Assembly: GCF_000233955.1 (NCBI RefSeq)
Contig: NZ_JH376592.1
Span: 62,001-126,000, forward strand
DNA from: Paraprevotella clara YIT 11840
GTDB taxonomy: Bacteria; Bacteroidota; Bacteroidia; Bacteroidales; Bacteroidaceae
DNA: 64,000 nt
Reading direction: 5' to 3'
In this document: positions 17,845 through 25,642 of the stretch, piece after piece
Layout: every line of letters starts with the position of its first letter
How positions within the stretch are numbered: position 1 is the stretch's first letter
The notes under the pieces: generated by a model
What the model saw: only the letters and a program-made list of their open reading frames with translations
Told to the model about the DNA's origin: nothing
Database searches by the model: none
Program-made: the position numbers and the translations under genes

Positions 17845-18213
17845 TCATTCTTCTTTGCGCCCGCTTTCGATACGGGCTATCAGTTGTTTCAACTCGTCCA
17901 CGTCCATCTTGTCTTCCTCAATGAACTGCGATACCACGTGGGCGTACGAATTATTATAATAACGTGAAATGATGTCGCCCAAGGCAGAACCCACATACTG
18001 CTTCCGGCTCACCTTGGCCCGGTACAAGTAGATGTTGCCCACCACGTCATATTCCACAAAACCTTTTTCCACCAATAACTTCACCAACGTGGCTACCGTA
18101 TTATAATGGGGCTTGGGAGCGTCGTAATGCTCCAACATCTCCCGGATGACCATCGGGCCGCCTTCCCATAAAATTTCCATTATCTCTTTTTCTTTCTGTG
18201 TCAGACTTCTCAT
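17845..18213 (-). CDS. BlaI/MecI/CopY-family repressor
   Basis: A 122-residue winged-helix repressor from the ATG at 18213 (MRSLTQKEKEIMEILWEGG). The longer frame upstream covers the promoter and is not coding. Helix-turn-helix residues lie in PHYNTVATLVKLLVEKGFVEYD, followed by the wing and a C-terminal dimerisation region (VSQFIEEDKMDVDELKQLI). The family includes beta-lactamase repressors (BlaI, MecI) and copper repressors (CopY), so the effector cannot be read from the sequence. It is paired with the M56 protease and faces copA across a 218-bp gap that contains palindromic operator candidates. Confidence 0.9.
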   Translation of the reverse strand: MRSLTQKEKEIMEILWEGGPMVIREMLEHYDAPKPHYNTVATLVKLLVEKGFVEYDVVGNIYLYRAKVSRKQYVGSALGDIISRYYNNSYAHVVSQFIEEDKMDVDELKQLIARIESGRKEE

Positions 18214-18243
18214 ATTGTTTCTGTTTCTCTGTTTGGTACGATA

Positions 18244-18251
18244 CAAATATA
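18244..18251 (-). promoter_or_regulatory. -7 element of blaI-blaR1
   Basis: TATATTTG on the minus strand, 31 bp before the blaI ATG. The operator dyads at 18272-18299 lie just upstream, where the -33 region should be. Confidence 0.6.
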
Positions 18252-18271
18252 GGTAAAACATTCCATACAAG

Positions 18272-18299
18272 CTACTAAAATAGTTAGTAGATATACTAA
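18272..18299. promoter_or_regulatory. Candidate BlaI-family operator (two overlapping dyads)
   Basis: CTACTAA-5 nt-TTAGTAG (18272-18290) overlaps TTAGTA-GATA-TACTAA (18284-18299). TACTA/TAGTA dyads resemble known MecI/BlaI sites. The position over the blaI promoter implies autoregulation, and control of the divergent copA is possible. Confidence 0.55.
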
Positions 18300-18391
18300 A
18301 GTTAACAATAATTAGTCTTCCCAACCCGAGATGGCGCAAAAAGATATAAAAACAAACCATAATTCTGTAAGGTTGTCCATACAAAAATCAC

Positions 18392-18399
18392 TAACTTTG
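18392..18399 (+). promoter_or_regulatory. -7 element of copA
   Basis: TAACTTTG, about 33 bp before the copA ATG. A TTG lies 16 nt upstream at 18373-18375, short of the usual spacing. Confidence 0.5.
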
Positions 18400-18431
18400 C
18401 CTTCGCTTGACGAGTAATACATGGAGAGAAG

Positions 18432-20894
18432 ATGAACCAAGGACACATAGAAAAAAGGACGTTCCCCGTATTGGACATGAGTTGCGCCGCCTGCGCCGTA
18501 CGGGTGGACAAGACCCTCAACGGACAACCGGGGGTGCGCACGGCTTCCGTCAACTACGCGGCGGCCACGGCTACCGTGGAATACGACACGGCACAGTGCA
18601 GCCCCGAACAACTGAAAGCGGCCTTGCAGGCTGCGGGTTACGACCTGTTGGTGGGCGACGACCGCAAACAGTTGGAAGACCGGGCGGAACAGGCGCACGA
18701 CGAGAAGTACCGACGCTTGCGGCAACGCACCGTCTGGGCCATCATCCTCGCCCTGCCCGTGGCCGTCATCGGCATGTTTTTCATGCACATGCCATACGCC
18801 GACCTCATCTCATGGGCATTGTCCACCCCCATCGTCCTCTGGTTGGGACGGGATTTCCACCGCAACGCCTGGCGGCAACTGCGGCACGGCACGGCCAACA
18901 TGGACACTTTGGTGTCGAACAGCACGCTCATTGCCTACGTCTTCAGCTTTTTCAACATGCTCTTTCCGGAGTTCTGGACGGCACGGGGCGTAGAACCTCA
19001 CGTCTATTTCGAAGCGGCGAGCGTCATCATCGCCTTTATCCTGTTGGGGCGGCTCTTGGAAGAAAGAGCCAAGGGCAGCACCTCGACGGCCATCCGCAAG
19101 CTCATGGGGCTGCAACCCCGTACAGTCACCATCGTGGACGACCGTGGGGAAACACGTGAAATCAGTATCGACGACCTGCAACGGGGGCAGACCGTCTCCG
19201 TCCGTCCCGGCGAACGGATTGCCGTGGACGGCACCATCGTCGCGGGCAGTTCGTACATCGATGAAAGCATGCTGAGCGGCGAACCGGTGCCCGTAGCCAA
19301 GCGCGAAGGGTCGCACGTTTTCGCCGGCACCATCAACCAACGGGGCTCTTTCCGTTTCCGTGCCGAGAAAGTGGGAACCGACACCGTACTGGCCCACATC
19401 ATCCGCATGGTGCAGGACGCGCAAGGCAGCAAAGCCCCCGTGCAACGGTTGGTGGACCGCATCGCGGCCATATTCGTACCGGTCATCATCGGCATCGCCC
19501 TTCTTTCGTTCGCCTTGTGGTGGTCACTCGCCCCGTCGGACGGTTTCACGCACGGCCTGTTGGCTTTGGTCACCGTACTCATCATCGCCTGCCCCTGCGC
19601 GCTCGGACTGGCCACGCCGACAGCCATCATGGTGGGCATCGGCAAGGGAGCCGAACACGGCATCCTCATCAAAGACGCTGAAAGCTTGGAGGCCGCGCGG
19701 CAGATAGACAGTATCCTGTTGGACAAGACGGGAACGGTCACGGAAGGGCATCCCACGGTGACGGAAATGACGTGGGCGGAAGACAGCCCGGCCGGCCTGC
19801 CCGACATTTTCTTCAGTTTGGAAAAACAGTCGGAACATCCCTTGGCCGAAGCCGTCGTCGGCCATATCCAAGGACGGGAACTCCCCGTGCAGGACTTCGA
19901 AAGCCTGACGGGAATGGGGGCAAAGGCGGTATGCCAAGGCCAGACGTATTATGCCGGGAACCTTAAGCTGCTGGAACGGAACGGTATCCCGACAGACGAA
20001 CGCCTGACACGTACGGCCGAACGCATGTCTGCCGCTGGACAAACGGTGATTTACTTTGCCGATACGAAGAAAACATGGGCAGTGGCCGCCATATCCGACC
20101 GCATCAAGAAGACTTCGCGCCAAGCCGTGGCCGAACTGCAGGCCATGGGCATCGAAGTCTATATGCTCACGGGCGACCAGGCCCCCGCTGCCGCACGGAT
20201 AGCCGACGACGCAGGCATCCGGCACTACCGCGCCGGGGTGTCGCCGCAAGACAAGGCCGATTTCGTGGCCACCTTGCAGCGCAAAGGGCATCGCGTGGCC
20301 ATGGTGGGCGACGGCATCAACGACAGCGCCGCCTTGGCCCGCGCCGACCTGAGCATCGCCATGGGACGGGGCAGCGACATCGCCATGGACGTGGCTCAGA
20401 TGACGCTCATCTCGTCCGACCTGACCCGGATTCCGGAGGCCATCCGGCTGTCCGCCCGTACCGTACGCACCATCCGGCAGAACCTGTTTTGGGCTTTCAT
20501 CTATAATATAATAGGTGTACCCGTGGCCGCCGGAGCCCTCTACCCCCTTTGCGGCTTCCTGCTCAACCCGATGATTGCCGGAGCGGCCATGGCCATGAGC
20601 AGCGTGAGCGTCGTGACGAACAGCCTGCGGCTGAAACGGGCCGGACTGCGACACGAAGAAACCGACATTTCAAAACCCTATACAGATATGAAGAAAGAAT
20701 ATAAAGTGGAAGGCATGATGTGCAACCATTGCCGCATGCATGTGGAAAAAGCATTGAACAGTATCGAGGGCGTCAACGCCACCGTGACCTTAGACCCTCC
20801 CGTGGCCGTCATCGAGTTTTCGGGAGACGCGAAGTCCTTGGAGGACTTGCAAGCCGTACTGGCCGAAGAAGGTTACAAAATCTCGGAAATGTAA
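18432..20894 (+). CDS. copA: CopA-type P1B copper ATPase with HMA domains at both ends
   Basis: An 820-residue P-type ATPase exporting Cu(I) or Ag(I) across the inner membrane. In order: an HMA domain with Cys18-A-A-Cys21, membrane helices from about 100, the actuator domain motif SGEP (282-285), the transport-site Cys387-Pro-Cys389, the phosphorylation motif DKTGT (431-435), the HP motif (SEHP, about 467-470), the hinge GDGIND (626-631) and the C-terminal membrane pair with MSS near 722. It then continues into a second HMA domain (about 753-820) with Cys764-N-H-Cys767. An internal in-frame Met753 (20688) could start a free 68-residue chaperone. It is followed after 15 bp by the ferredoxin gene, probably in one operon. 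Confidence 0.93.
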   Translation: MNQGHIEKRTFPVLDMSCAACAVRVDKTLNGQPGVRTASVNYAAATATVEYDTAQCSPEQLKAALQAAGYDLLVGDDRKQLEDRAEQAHDEKYRRLRQRTVWAIILALPVAVIGMFFMHMPYADLISWALSTPIVLWLGRDFHRNAWRQLRHGTANMDTLVSNSTLIAYVFSFFNMLFPEFWTARGVEPHVYFEAASVIIAFILLGRLLEERAKGSTSTAIRKLMGLQPRTVTIVDDRGETREISIDDLQRGQTVSVRPGERIAVDGTIVAGSSYIDESMLSGEPVPVAKREGSHVFAGTINQRGSFRFRAEKVGTDTVLAHIIRMVQDAQGSKAPVQRLVDRIAAIFVPVIIGIALLSFALWWSLAPSDGFTHGLLALVTVLIIACPCALGLATPTAIMVGIGKGAEHGILIKDAESLEAARQIDSILLDKTGTVTEGHPTVTEMTWAEDSPAGLPDIFFSLEKQSEHPLAEAVVGHIQGRELPVQDFESLTGMGAKAVCQGQTYYAGNLKLLERNGIPTDERLTRTAERMSAAGQTVIYFADTKKTWAVAAISDRIKKTSRQAVAELQAMGIEVYMLTGDQAPAAARIADDAGIRHYRAGVSPQDKADFVATLQRKGHRVAMVGDGINDSAALARADLSIAMGRGSDIAMDVAQMTLISSDLTRIPEAIRLSARTVRTIRQNLFWAFIYNIIGVPVAAGALYPLCGFLLNPMIAGAAMAMSSVSVVTNSLRLKRAGLRHEETDISKPYTDMKKEYKVEGMMCNHCRMHVEKALNSIEGVNATVTLDPPVAVIEFSGDAKSLEDLQAVLAEEGYKISEM

Positions 20895-20909
20895 AGGAAG
20901 GAGGAAACC

Positions 20910-21752
20910 ATGCAGTTAGACAAGCTTTGCGTGGCCTGTTTCTCGCCCACGCACACTTCGATGAAAATCGCACGCGCCATCGCCGACGGCACGCGCATCG
21001 CGCGCCGTGAGGAAATCGACCTGACCACCGACCCCGCCGACACGCCCATTTCGGTACGCAATGCCATCTGCATCGTGGCCGCCCCCGTCTATGGGGGACT
21101 TGTGGCCCCGGTAGCCGTCCGGCGCATCGCCCGCCTGCGGGCGGAAAACAGCATCGCCATTCCGGTGGTGGTCTATGGCAACCGCGACTACGAGGATGCC
21201 TTGGTACAGCTTCGCGACCTCTTGCACGCCCAAGGATTCACGCCCCTCTGCGGTGCGGCATTCGTGGGCGAACACTCCTACAGCCGTCCGGGCATGCCCG
21301 TCGCCGAAGGTCGTCCCGATGCCGCCGACTTGCAGAAGGCCGCCGCTTTCGGGGCGCAAGCCTATGGCAGCCTGTTGCACCAACTGAACCTGCCCCACCC
21401 TCCGGCCACGGATGCACGTGACTTCGCGCTGACCTACGACAGCCCGTTGGAAAGCCTCGTGACTGCGCCCGCGATGAAGGGTAACGTACCCTACAAGACC
21501 CTTGGCCCCTCCACACCGCAGGCCCCGGTGGTGAACGACAACTGCTACGGCTGCGGAGAATGCGTGGACTGGTGCCCCACCGGCGCCATCACCATAGCCG
21601 ACGGACGTTCCGCCACCCGTGTGGACTTGTGCACCAAATGCTGTGCCTGCGTCAAGTTCTGTCCTGTGGGCGGACGCACTTTCGACACCCCTTATACCGC
21701 CATGTTGCACCAGAACTTCAGTGCACGTCGCGAACCGGAATGTTTCGTCTGA
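20910..21752 (+). CDS. EFR1-type flavodoxin/ferredoxin fusion
   Basis: A 280-residue predicted cytosolic electron carrier. The N-terminal half is flavodoxin-like (VACFSPTHTSMKIA as the FMN phosphate loop, AAPVYGGLVAPVAV as the second loop). The C-terminal part holds two 4Fe-4S clusters, with Cys212, 215, 218, 222 and Cys241, 244, 247, 251. A strong AAGGAGG ribosome site lies 7 bp before the ATG. It follows copA by 15 bp and ends at a strong terminator, so it probably belongs to the metal-response operon. Its redox partner is unknown. Confidence 0.88.
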   Translation: MQLDKLCVACFSPTHTSMKIARAIADGTRIARREEIDLTTDPADTPISVRNAICIVAAPVYGGLVAPVAVRRIARLRAENSIAIPVVVYGNRDYEDALVQLRDLLHAQGFTPLCGAAFVGEHSYSRPGMPVAEGRPDAADLQKAAAFGAQAYGSLLHQLNLPHPPATDARDFALTYDSPLESLVTAPAMKGNVPYKTLGPSTPQAPVVNDNCYGCGECVDWCPTGAITIADGRSATRVDLCTKCCACVKFCPVGGRTFDTPYTAMLHQNFSARREPECFV

Positions 21753-21814
21753 CAAAATGTCAGGCCAACCTCACGAGAATCGTCTATCCGCCTCTTTATT
21801 CGGACGAGGTGACA

Positions 21815-21850
21815 AAAAACGTCGGCATTTCAAGCCGACGTTTTTACATT
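21815..21850 (+). terminator. Terminator after the copA-ferredoxin operon
   Basis: A stem of 12 bp pairs 21815-21826 (AAAAACGTCGGC) with 21834-21845 around a 7-nt loop. The 3' arm runs into T residues. Confidence 0.88.
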
Positions 21851-22107
21851 CCGCAACCACGGGCGAGGTTTTCGCTTACAAAAAGACACCCTCTCCACAC
21901 CGCCATGCGGCATGCCCCGCATGCAAACGACATCCGTCAGCCTTTTCCCGTGACAAAAAGCATGAGGATTTGGCGCACGGAAATCCGTCAGATAAATCAA
22001 AAAAAGCCCTTCTGACCTCCCTTTTACACCGTTTACCGCCCCCTTTTCCACCGCACGGAAGACCGTTTCCGGCCGACAAACGGACAACTCCATTTTTTTC
22101 TGCTCCA

Positions 22108-22173
22108 AAACTTTTTCCGCTTTCAGCCAAACGAAATTCCAATCTCATGAGATTAAGGCCCCGGATTCAAAAG
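22108..22173. repeat. 22-bp-period intergenic repeat, copy 2
   Basis: The central unit 22130-22151 reads AACGAAATTCCAATCTCATG plus AG. The preceding unit ends TCAGCCA, as at 36330-36336 and 46859-46865, and the following unit is more degenerate. Confidence 0.5.
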
Positions 22174-22239
22174 AAATGCGTCATAAATACATAAAACGGG
22201 CCTTATACCGGTTTGGATTTAACATATCCTCTCTATTTG

Positions 22240-22288
22240 AGCCTTTTACTACCCGGTGCTTATACGTAAAAGGCTGACATATTGTCAG
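22240..22288. promoter_or_regulatory. Two inverted repeats upstream of the EIIC promoter
   Basis: AGCCTTTTAC (22240-22249) pairs with GTAAAAGGCT (22266-22275). Immediately after comes CTGACA-TAT-TGTCAG (about 22274-22288). The second is a compact dyad of operator size. The first could be a hairpin or a wider binding site. No regulator gene is adjacent. Confidence 0.4.
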
Positions 22289-22350
22289 TATTTCACGTCC
22301 TGCCTCATCCGCCTTATTTTCCCTTTCCCATCTTTTTTTTCTCAATTCTG

Positions 22351-22381
22351 TTTGCGTTACCAATAGTTTTATTTAATTTTG
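22351..22381 (+). promoter_or_regulatory. Promoter of the EIIC-kduI transcript
   Basis: TTTG (22351-22354), 19-nt spacer, TAATTTTG (22374-22381): an exact consensus match, with a leader of about 38 nt to the ATG at 22426. Confidence 0.75.
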
Positions 22382-22425
22382 CCGCACCTAATCATTTACG
22401 AATTAATACCAAGAAAATTAGGAAT

Positions 22426-23805
22426 ATGGAAGCTGTATTCGGTTACATCATCGGCCTCGGGGCCGCAGTCATGATGCCCATTATCTTTACCATACTGGGC
22501 GTTTGTATCAAAATCAAGTTCGGAAAAGCCTTACAAAGCGGCCTTTACGTGGGCGTCGGTTTCGTGGGATTGTCGGTCATTACGGCGTTGCTCACCAGCA
22601 GCCTCAGCCCCTCGCTCTCAAAAGTGGTGGAGATTTACGATCTCAACCTCGAAGTGTTCGACATGGGATGGCCTGCGGCAGCCGCCGTGGCTTACAACAC
22701 GTCGGTAGGTGCGTTCATCATTCCCGTATGCCTCGGAGTGAATATCCTGATGCTCCTCACCAAAACGACAAAGACCGTCAACATCGACCTGTGGAACTAT
22801 TGGCATTTCGCCTTCATCGGCGCAATGGTCTACTACACGATGGACAACATCGCATGGGGTTTCTTCGCCGCCGTCATCTGTTATATCCTGACGCTGATAG
22901 CCGCCGACTACACGGCTCCCAAATTCCAGAAATTCTATGATAAGATGGATGGCATCTCCATCCCGCAGCCTTTCTGCCAAGGGTTCATGCCTTTCGCCAT
23001 CCTCATCAACAAGGCACTCGACCTGATTCCGGGGTTCAACAAACTGTATATCGACGCGGAGGGCATGAAGAAGAAATTCGGCATCCTGGGCGAACCGCTC
23101 TTCCTCGGCGTATTGGTGGGATGCGGCATCGGCGCACTGGCCTGCAAGAACGGGCAGGAACTGGTGGACGGCATTCCGGGTATCCTCGGACTGGGTATCA
23201 AGATGGGAGCCGTCATGGAGCTGATTCCCCGCATCACGGGACTGTTCATCGAAGGTCTGCGCCCCATTTCCGACGCCACGCGCCAGATGATTGCCCGCAA
23301 ATTCGGTGAGAATGCCGGTCTGCACATCGGTATGAGTCCGGCCTTGGTCATCGGCCACCCGACCACGCTCGTCGTATCGTTGCTGCTCATCCCCGTCACG
23401 CTGTTCCTCGCCGTCGTCCTGCCGGGCAACCAGTTCCTGCCTTTGGCTTCGCTGGCCGGCATGTTCTACGTGTTCCCCATCATCCTGCCCATCACGAACG
23501 GCAATGTGGTGAAGACGTTCATCATCGGCCTTATCCTGATGGTCATCGGACTGTATTTCGTGACGAACCTCGCGCCCTACTTCACCAGTGCGGCACACGA
23601 TGTGTTCAACATCACGAAGGACACGGCCGTGGCCATCCCCGAAGGTTTCGAGGGCGGTGCGCTCGACTTTGCCTCCAGCCCGTTGGCATGGGTCATCTTC
23701 CACCTGACACACACGGTGAAATATGTGGGTCCGGCTGTCCTTGTGCTCTGCACGCTCGGACTGGCTGTCCTCAACCGCCGCGCCATCGTCCGCAAAAAGT
23801 ATTAA
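22426..23805 (+). CDS. PTS galactitol-type EIIC permease (orphan)
   Basis: A 459-residue polytopic membrane protein of the EIIC-GAT family from the ATG at 22426, chosen because the promoter ends just before it. Family features include the early helix MEAVFGYIIGLGAAVMMPIIF, the central FCQGFMPFAILINKALD and the stretch GMSPALVIGHPTTLVVSLLL. Normally it would pass hexitol or pentitol substrates to EIIA/EIIB for phosphorylation. No EIIA, EIIB, HPr or EI gene is in the window, and this phylum mostly lacks a full PTS, so it may work as an unphosphorylated transporter. The kduI gene follows after 59 bp with no terminator between, so the substrate may be a uronate-derived sugar (inference). Confidence 0.88.
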   Translation: MEAVFGYIIGLGAAVMMPIIFTILGVCIKIKFGKALQSGLYVGVGFVGLSVITALLTSSLSPSLSKVVEIYDLNLEVFDMGWPAAAAVAYNTSVGAFIIPVCLGVNILMLLTKTTKTVNIDLWNYWHFAFIGAMVYYTMDNIAWGFFAAVICYILTLIAADYTAPKFQKFYDKMDGISIPQPFCQGFMPFAILINKALDLIPGFNKLYIDAEGMKKKFGILGEPLFLGVLVGCGIGALACKNGQELVDGIPGILGLGIKMGAVMELIPRITGLFIEGLRPISDATRQMIARKFGENAGLHIGMSPALVIGHPTTLVVSLLLIPVTLFLAVVLPGNQFLPLASLAGMFYVFPIILPITNGNVVKTFIIGLILMVIGLYFVTNLAPYFTSAAHDVFNITKDTAVAIPEGFEGGALDFASSPLAWVIFHLTHTVKYVGPAVLVLCTLGLAVLNRRAIVRKKY

Positions 23806-23864
23806 GACGCGGACGCATACCACGCATTTGAATCTAACATCACATAATCAAAAACAGAAAGAAA

Positions 23865-24821
23865 ATGAAAAGATTTGCATTGGCTCTTTGCCTCGGCCTC
23901 GGCGCACTGGCGACGAACGCCCAGATGAACTACAAAGTACAGACCGCCTGCCATCCGCAGGATGTCAAACACTACGACACCGAACGCCTGCGCAGTGCTT
24001 TCATGATGGACAAAGTCATGGCGCCGGATGAAATCAACCTCACGTATACCCTGTATGACCGTCTGATTTACGGCGGAGTGATGCCGGTAAACAAGGTTCT
24101 GAAATTGGAGAAGTTCCATGAACTCGGGCCGGAAATCACCTACTTTTTGGAACGCCGCGAATTGGGCGTAATCAATGTCGGTGGAGACGGTGTGGTAACT
24201 GTAGATGGCAAAGCATACGAAATGAAGTACAAAGAGGCTCTCTACGTAGGTTGCGGCAATAAAGAAGTTACTTTCAAGAGCAACGATCCCGCCAAACCCG
24301 CCAAATTCTACATCAACTCGGCTCCCGCATATAAGCAATTCATCACCCAGTTGATTACGACTGACGCAAAGTTACAGAAGGCCAACCCCAAGAAATACGT
24401 TTTGGGCATCTCTGACCATTACGGCAAGATGGAAGAAAGCAACGACCGTGTGGTCAACCAGTTAATCGTAAAAGACGTTTTGGAGAAAGTGAAAGGCGGC
24501 GGCACGAACCAACTGCAAATGGGACTCACCGAATTGGCTCCGGGTTCCGTATGGAACACAATGCCGGCCCACACACACACACGCCGGATGGAAGCTTACT
24601 TCTATTTCAACGTAACCGACGGCAACGCTATCTGCCACTTGATGGGCGAGCCCAAAGAGGAACGCCTCGTATGGTTGCACAACGAGCAAGCCATCACTTC
24701 GCCTGAATGGAGCATCCACGCCGCAGCCGGAACCAGCAACTACAGCTTTATTTGGGGAATGGCCGGCGAGAACTTGAAATACAGCGACAAAGACGAAATC
24801 AAATATCAAGATATGCGCTAA
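23865..24821 (+). CDS. kduI: 5-keto-4-deoxyuronate isomerase with signal peptide
   Basis: A 318-residue protein whose body matches KduI, which converts 5-keto-4-deoxyuronate to 2,5-diketo-3-deoxygluconate in pectin and glycosaminoglycan uronate breakdown. Zinc ligands are His236 and His238 ([10 protein letters not shown]), Glu243 and His285, exactly spaced as in the E. coli enzyme with an offset of 40. Two features are odd. A clear Sec signal precedes the usual N-terminus ([20 protein letters not shown]). There is also an insert of about 20 residues near 165-190. The enzyme is normally cytosolic; this one appears to be exported to the periplasm. An internal Met21 could give a cytosolic form. 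It is probably co-transcribed with the EIIC gene. Confidence 0.92.
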   Translation: MKRFALALCLGLGALATNAQMNYKVQTACHPQDVKHYDTERLRSAFMMDKVMAPDEINLTYTLYDRLIYGGVMPVNKVLKLEKFHELGPEITYFLERRELGVINVGGDGVVTVDGKAYEMKYKEALYVGCGNKEVTFKSNDPAKPAKFYINSAPAYKQFITQLITTDAKLQKANPKKYVLGISDHYGKMEESNDRVVNQLIVKDVLEKVKGGGTNQLQMGLTELAPGSVWNTMPAHTHTRRMEAYFYFNVTDGNAICHLMGEPKEERLVWLHNEQAITSPEWSIHAAAGTSNYSFIWGMAGENLKYSDKDEIKYQDMR

Positions 24822-24848
24822 GCATTGGGCAATCCCGCATATAGCCAC

Positions 24849-24886
24849 ATCCCCGTCCTCTACTCCAAAGGACGGGGATATTTTGT
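24849..24886 (+). terminator. Terminator after kduI
   Basis: An 11-bp stem pairs 24849-24859 (ATCCCCGTCCT) with 24869-24879, followed by ATTTTGTTTT. Confidence 0.88.
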
Positions 24887-24998
24887 TTTACACAGTTTAA
24901 CATTCTAAACGTTTGTTTTCCCATTTCTTTCCAGAATCAATCCTTTACTTTGTATCATCAAAAAGAAACAAATGTCTAACTTTCAAAAAATGAACATT

Positions 24999-25439
24999 AT
25001 GAAAAAGTTATTATTCTTACTGCTGAGTGTATTCACTTTACAAGTAGCGCAGGCCGACAACGACAAACCCATCACTTTCGACAAACTGCCGGCTAAAGCA
25101 CAGACTTTCATCAAACAGAACTTTCCCACGGAAAAGGTGGCATTCACCAAAATGGAGAAAGGATTCTTGGACACGAGCTACGATGTCGTGTTTGTCAACG
25201 GCAACGGGGTTGAGTTCGACAAGAACGGCGAATGGACAGAATTGGACTGCAAACGCAGTAGCGTACCGACGAAAGCCGTTCCCGCCCAAATCACAAAGTT
25301 CGTAAAAGAAAGCCATCCCAATGCTACCATCCTCAAACTGGAGCGCGACCGTTACACCTACGAAGTGAAACTGTCCAACTTCTGGGAAATCAAATTTGAC
25401 AAGCAATTCAATGTCATCGACATGGATATGGATGACTGA
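24999..25439 (+). CDS. Secreted PepSY-like protein
   Basis: A 146-residue exported protein from the ATG at 24999; an upstream in-frame ATG at 24972 is less likely because it would precede the signal peptide. The signal is MKKLLFLLLSVFTLQVAQA. The mature part has two repeats of the PepSY-like fold (FDKLPAKAQTFIKQNFP...VEFDKNGEW and VPAQITKFVKESHPNATILKLE...IKFDKQFNVID). Such periplasmic proteins of Bacteroidota have no assigned biochemical role; binding or inhibition of proteins has been proposed for the fold. It has its own terminator. Confidence 0.85.
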   Translation: MKKLLFLLLSVFTLQVAQADNDKPITFDKLPAKAQTFIKQNFPTEKVAFTKMEKGFLDTSYDVVFVNGNGVEFDKNGEWTELDCKRSSVPTKAVPAQITKFVKESHPNATILKLERDRYTYEVKLSNFWEIKFDKQFNVIDMDMDD

Positions 25440-25465
25440 ACAGAAAAAACTGCAAATCCGGATCC

Positions 25466-25502
25466 GGCACATTCCATCCCGAAAAGGGGGAATGTGCCTT
25501 TT
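25466..25502 (+). terminator. Terminator after the PepSY-like gene
   Basis: A GGCACATTCC/GGAATGTGCC stem (25466-25475 with 25489-25498) is followed by TTTTT. Confidence 0.88.
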
Positions 25503-25629
25503 TCGTACCTCTCCGGTTACCGGCTGCTTTTTTCAGTACGCATATCCCCAAAAACATATCTTTTCATAAAATAGGTTGTATCACGGCAAAATATTCAAGC
25601 AAGCTTAAGATTTTGCGTTCGATTTGCAT

Positions 25630-25637
25630 TATCTTTG
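25630..25637 (+). promoter_or_regulatory. -7 element of the amidase gene
   Basis: TATCTTTG lies only 5 bp before the chosen ATG at 25643. Transcription would begin at or very near the start codon, so the message may be nearly leaderless. Confidence 0.4.
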
Positions 25638-25642
25638 TGAAC

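Larger units (their letters stand above)
21753..22425. other. Gene-free stretch upstream of the EIIC gene
   Basis: This 673-bp gap holds the ferredoxin terminator, one member of the 22-bp repeat family (22108-22173), two inverted repeats (22240-22275 and 22274-22288) and the EIIC promoter (22351-22381). I see no coding sequence. The open frames within lack start signals and homologous motifs. Confidence 0.6.

Noticed and set aside
22618-23823. A 401-codon minus-strand open frame opposite the EIIC gene
   Set aside because: The Asp/His/Glu-rich translation has no domain, and the plus-strand membrane protein is clear.
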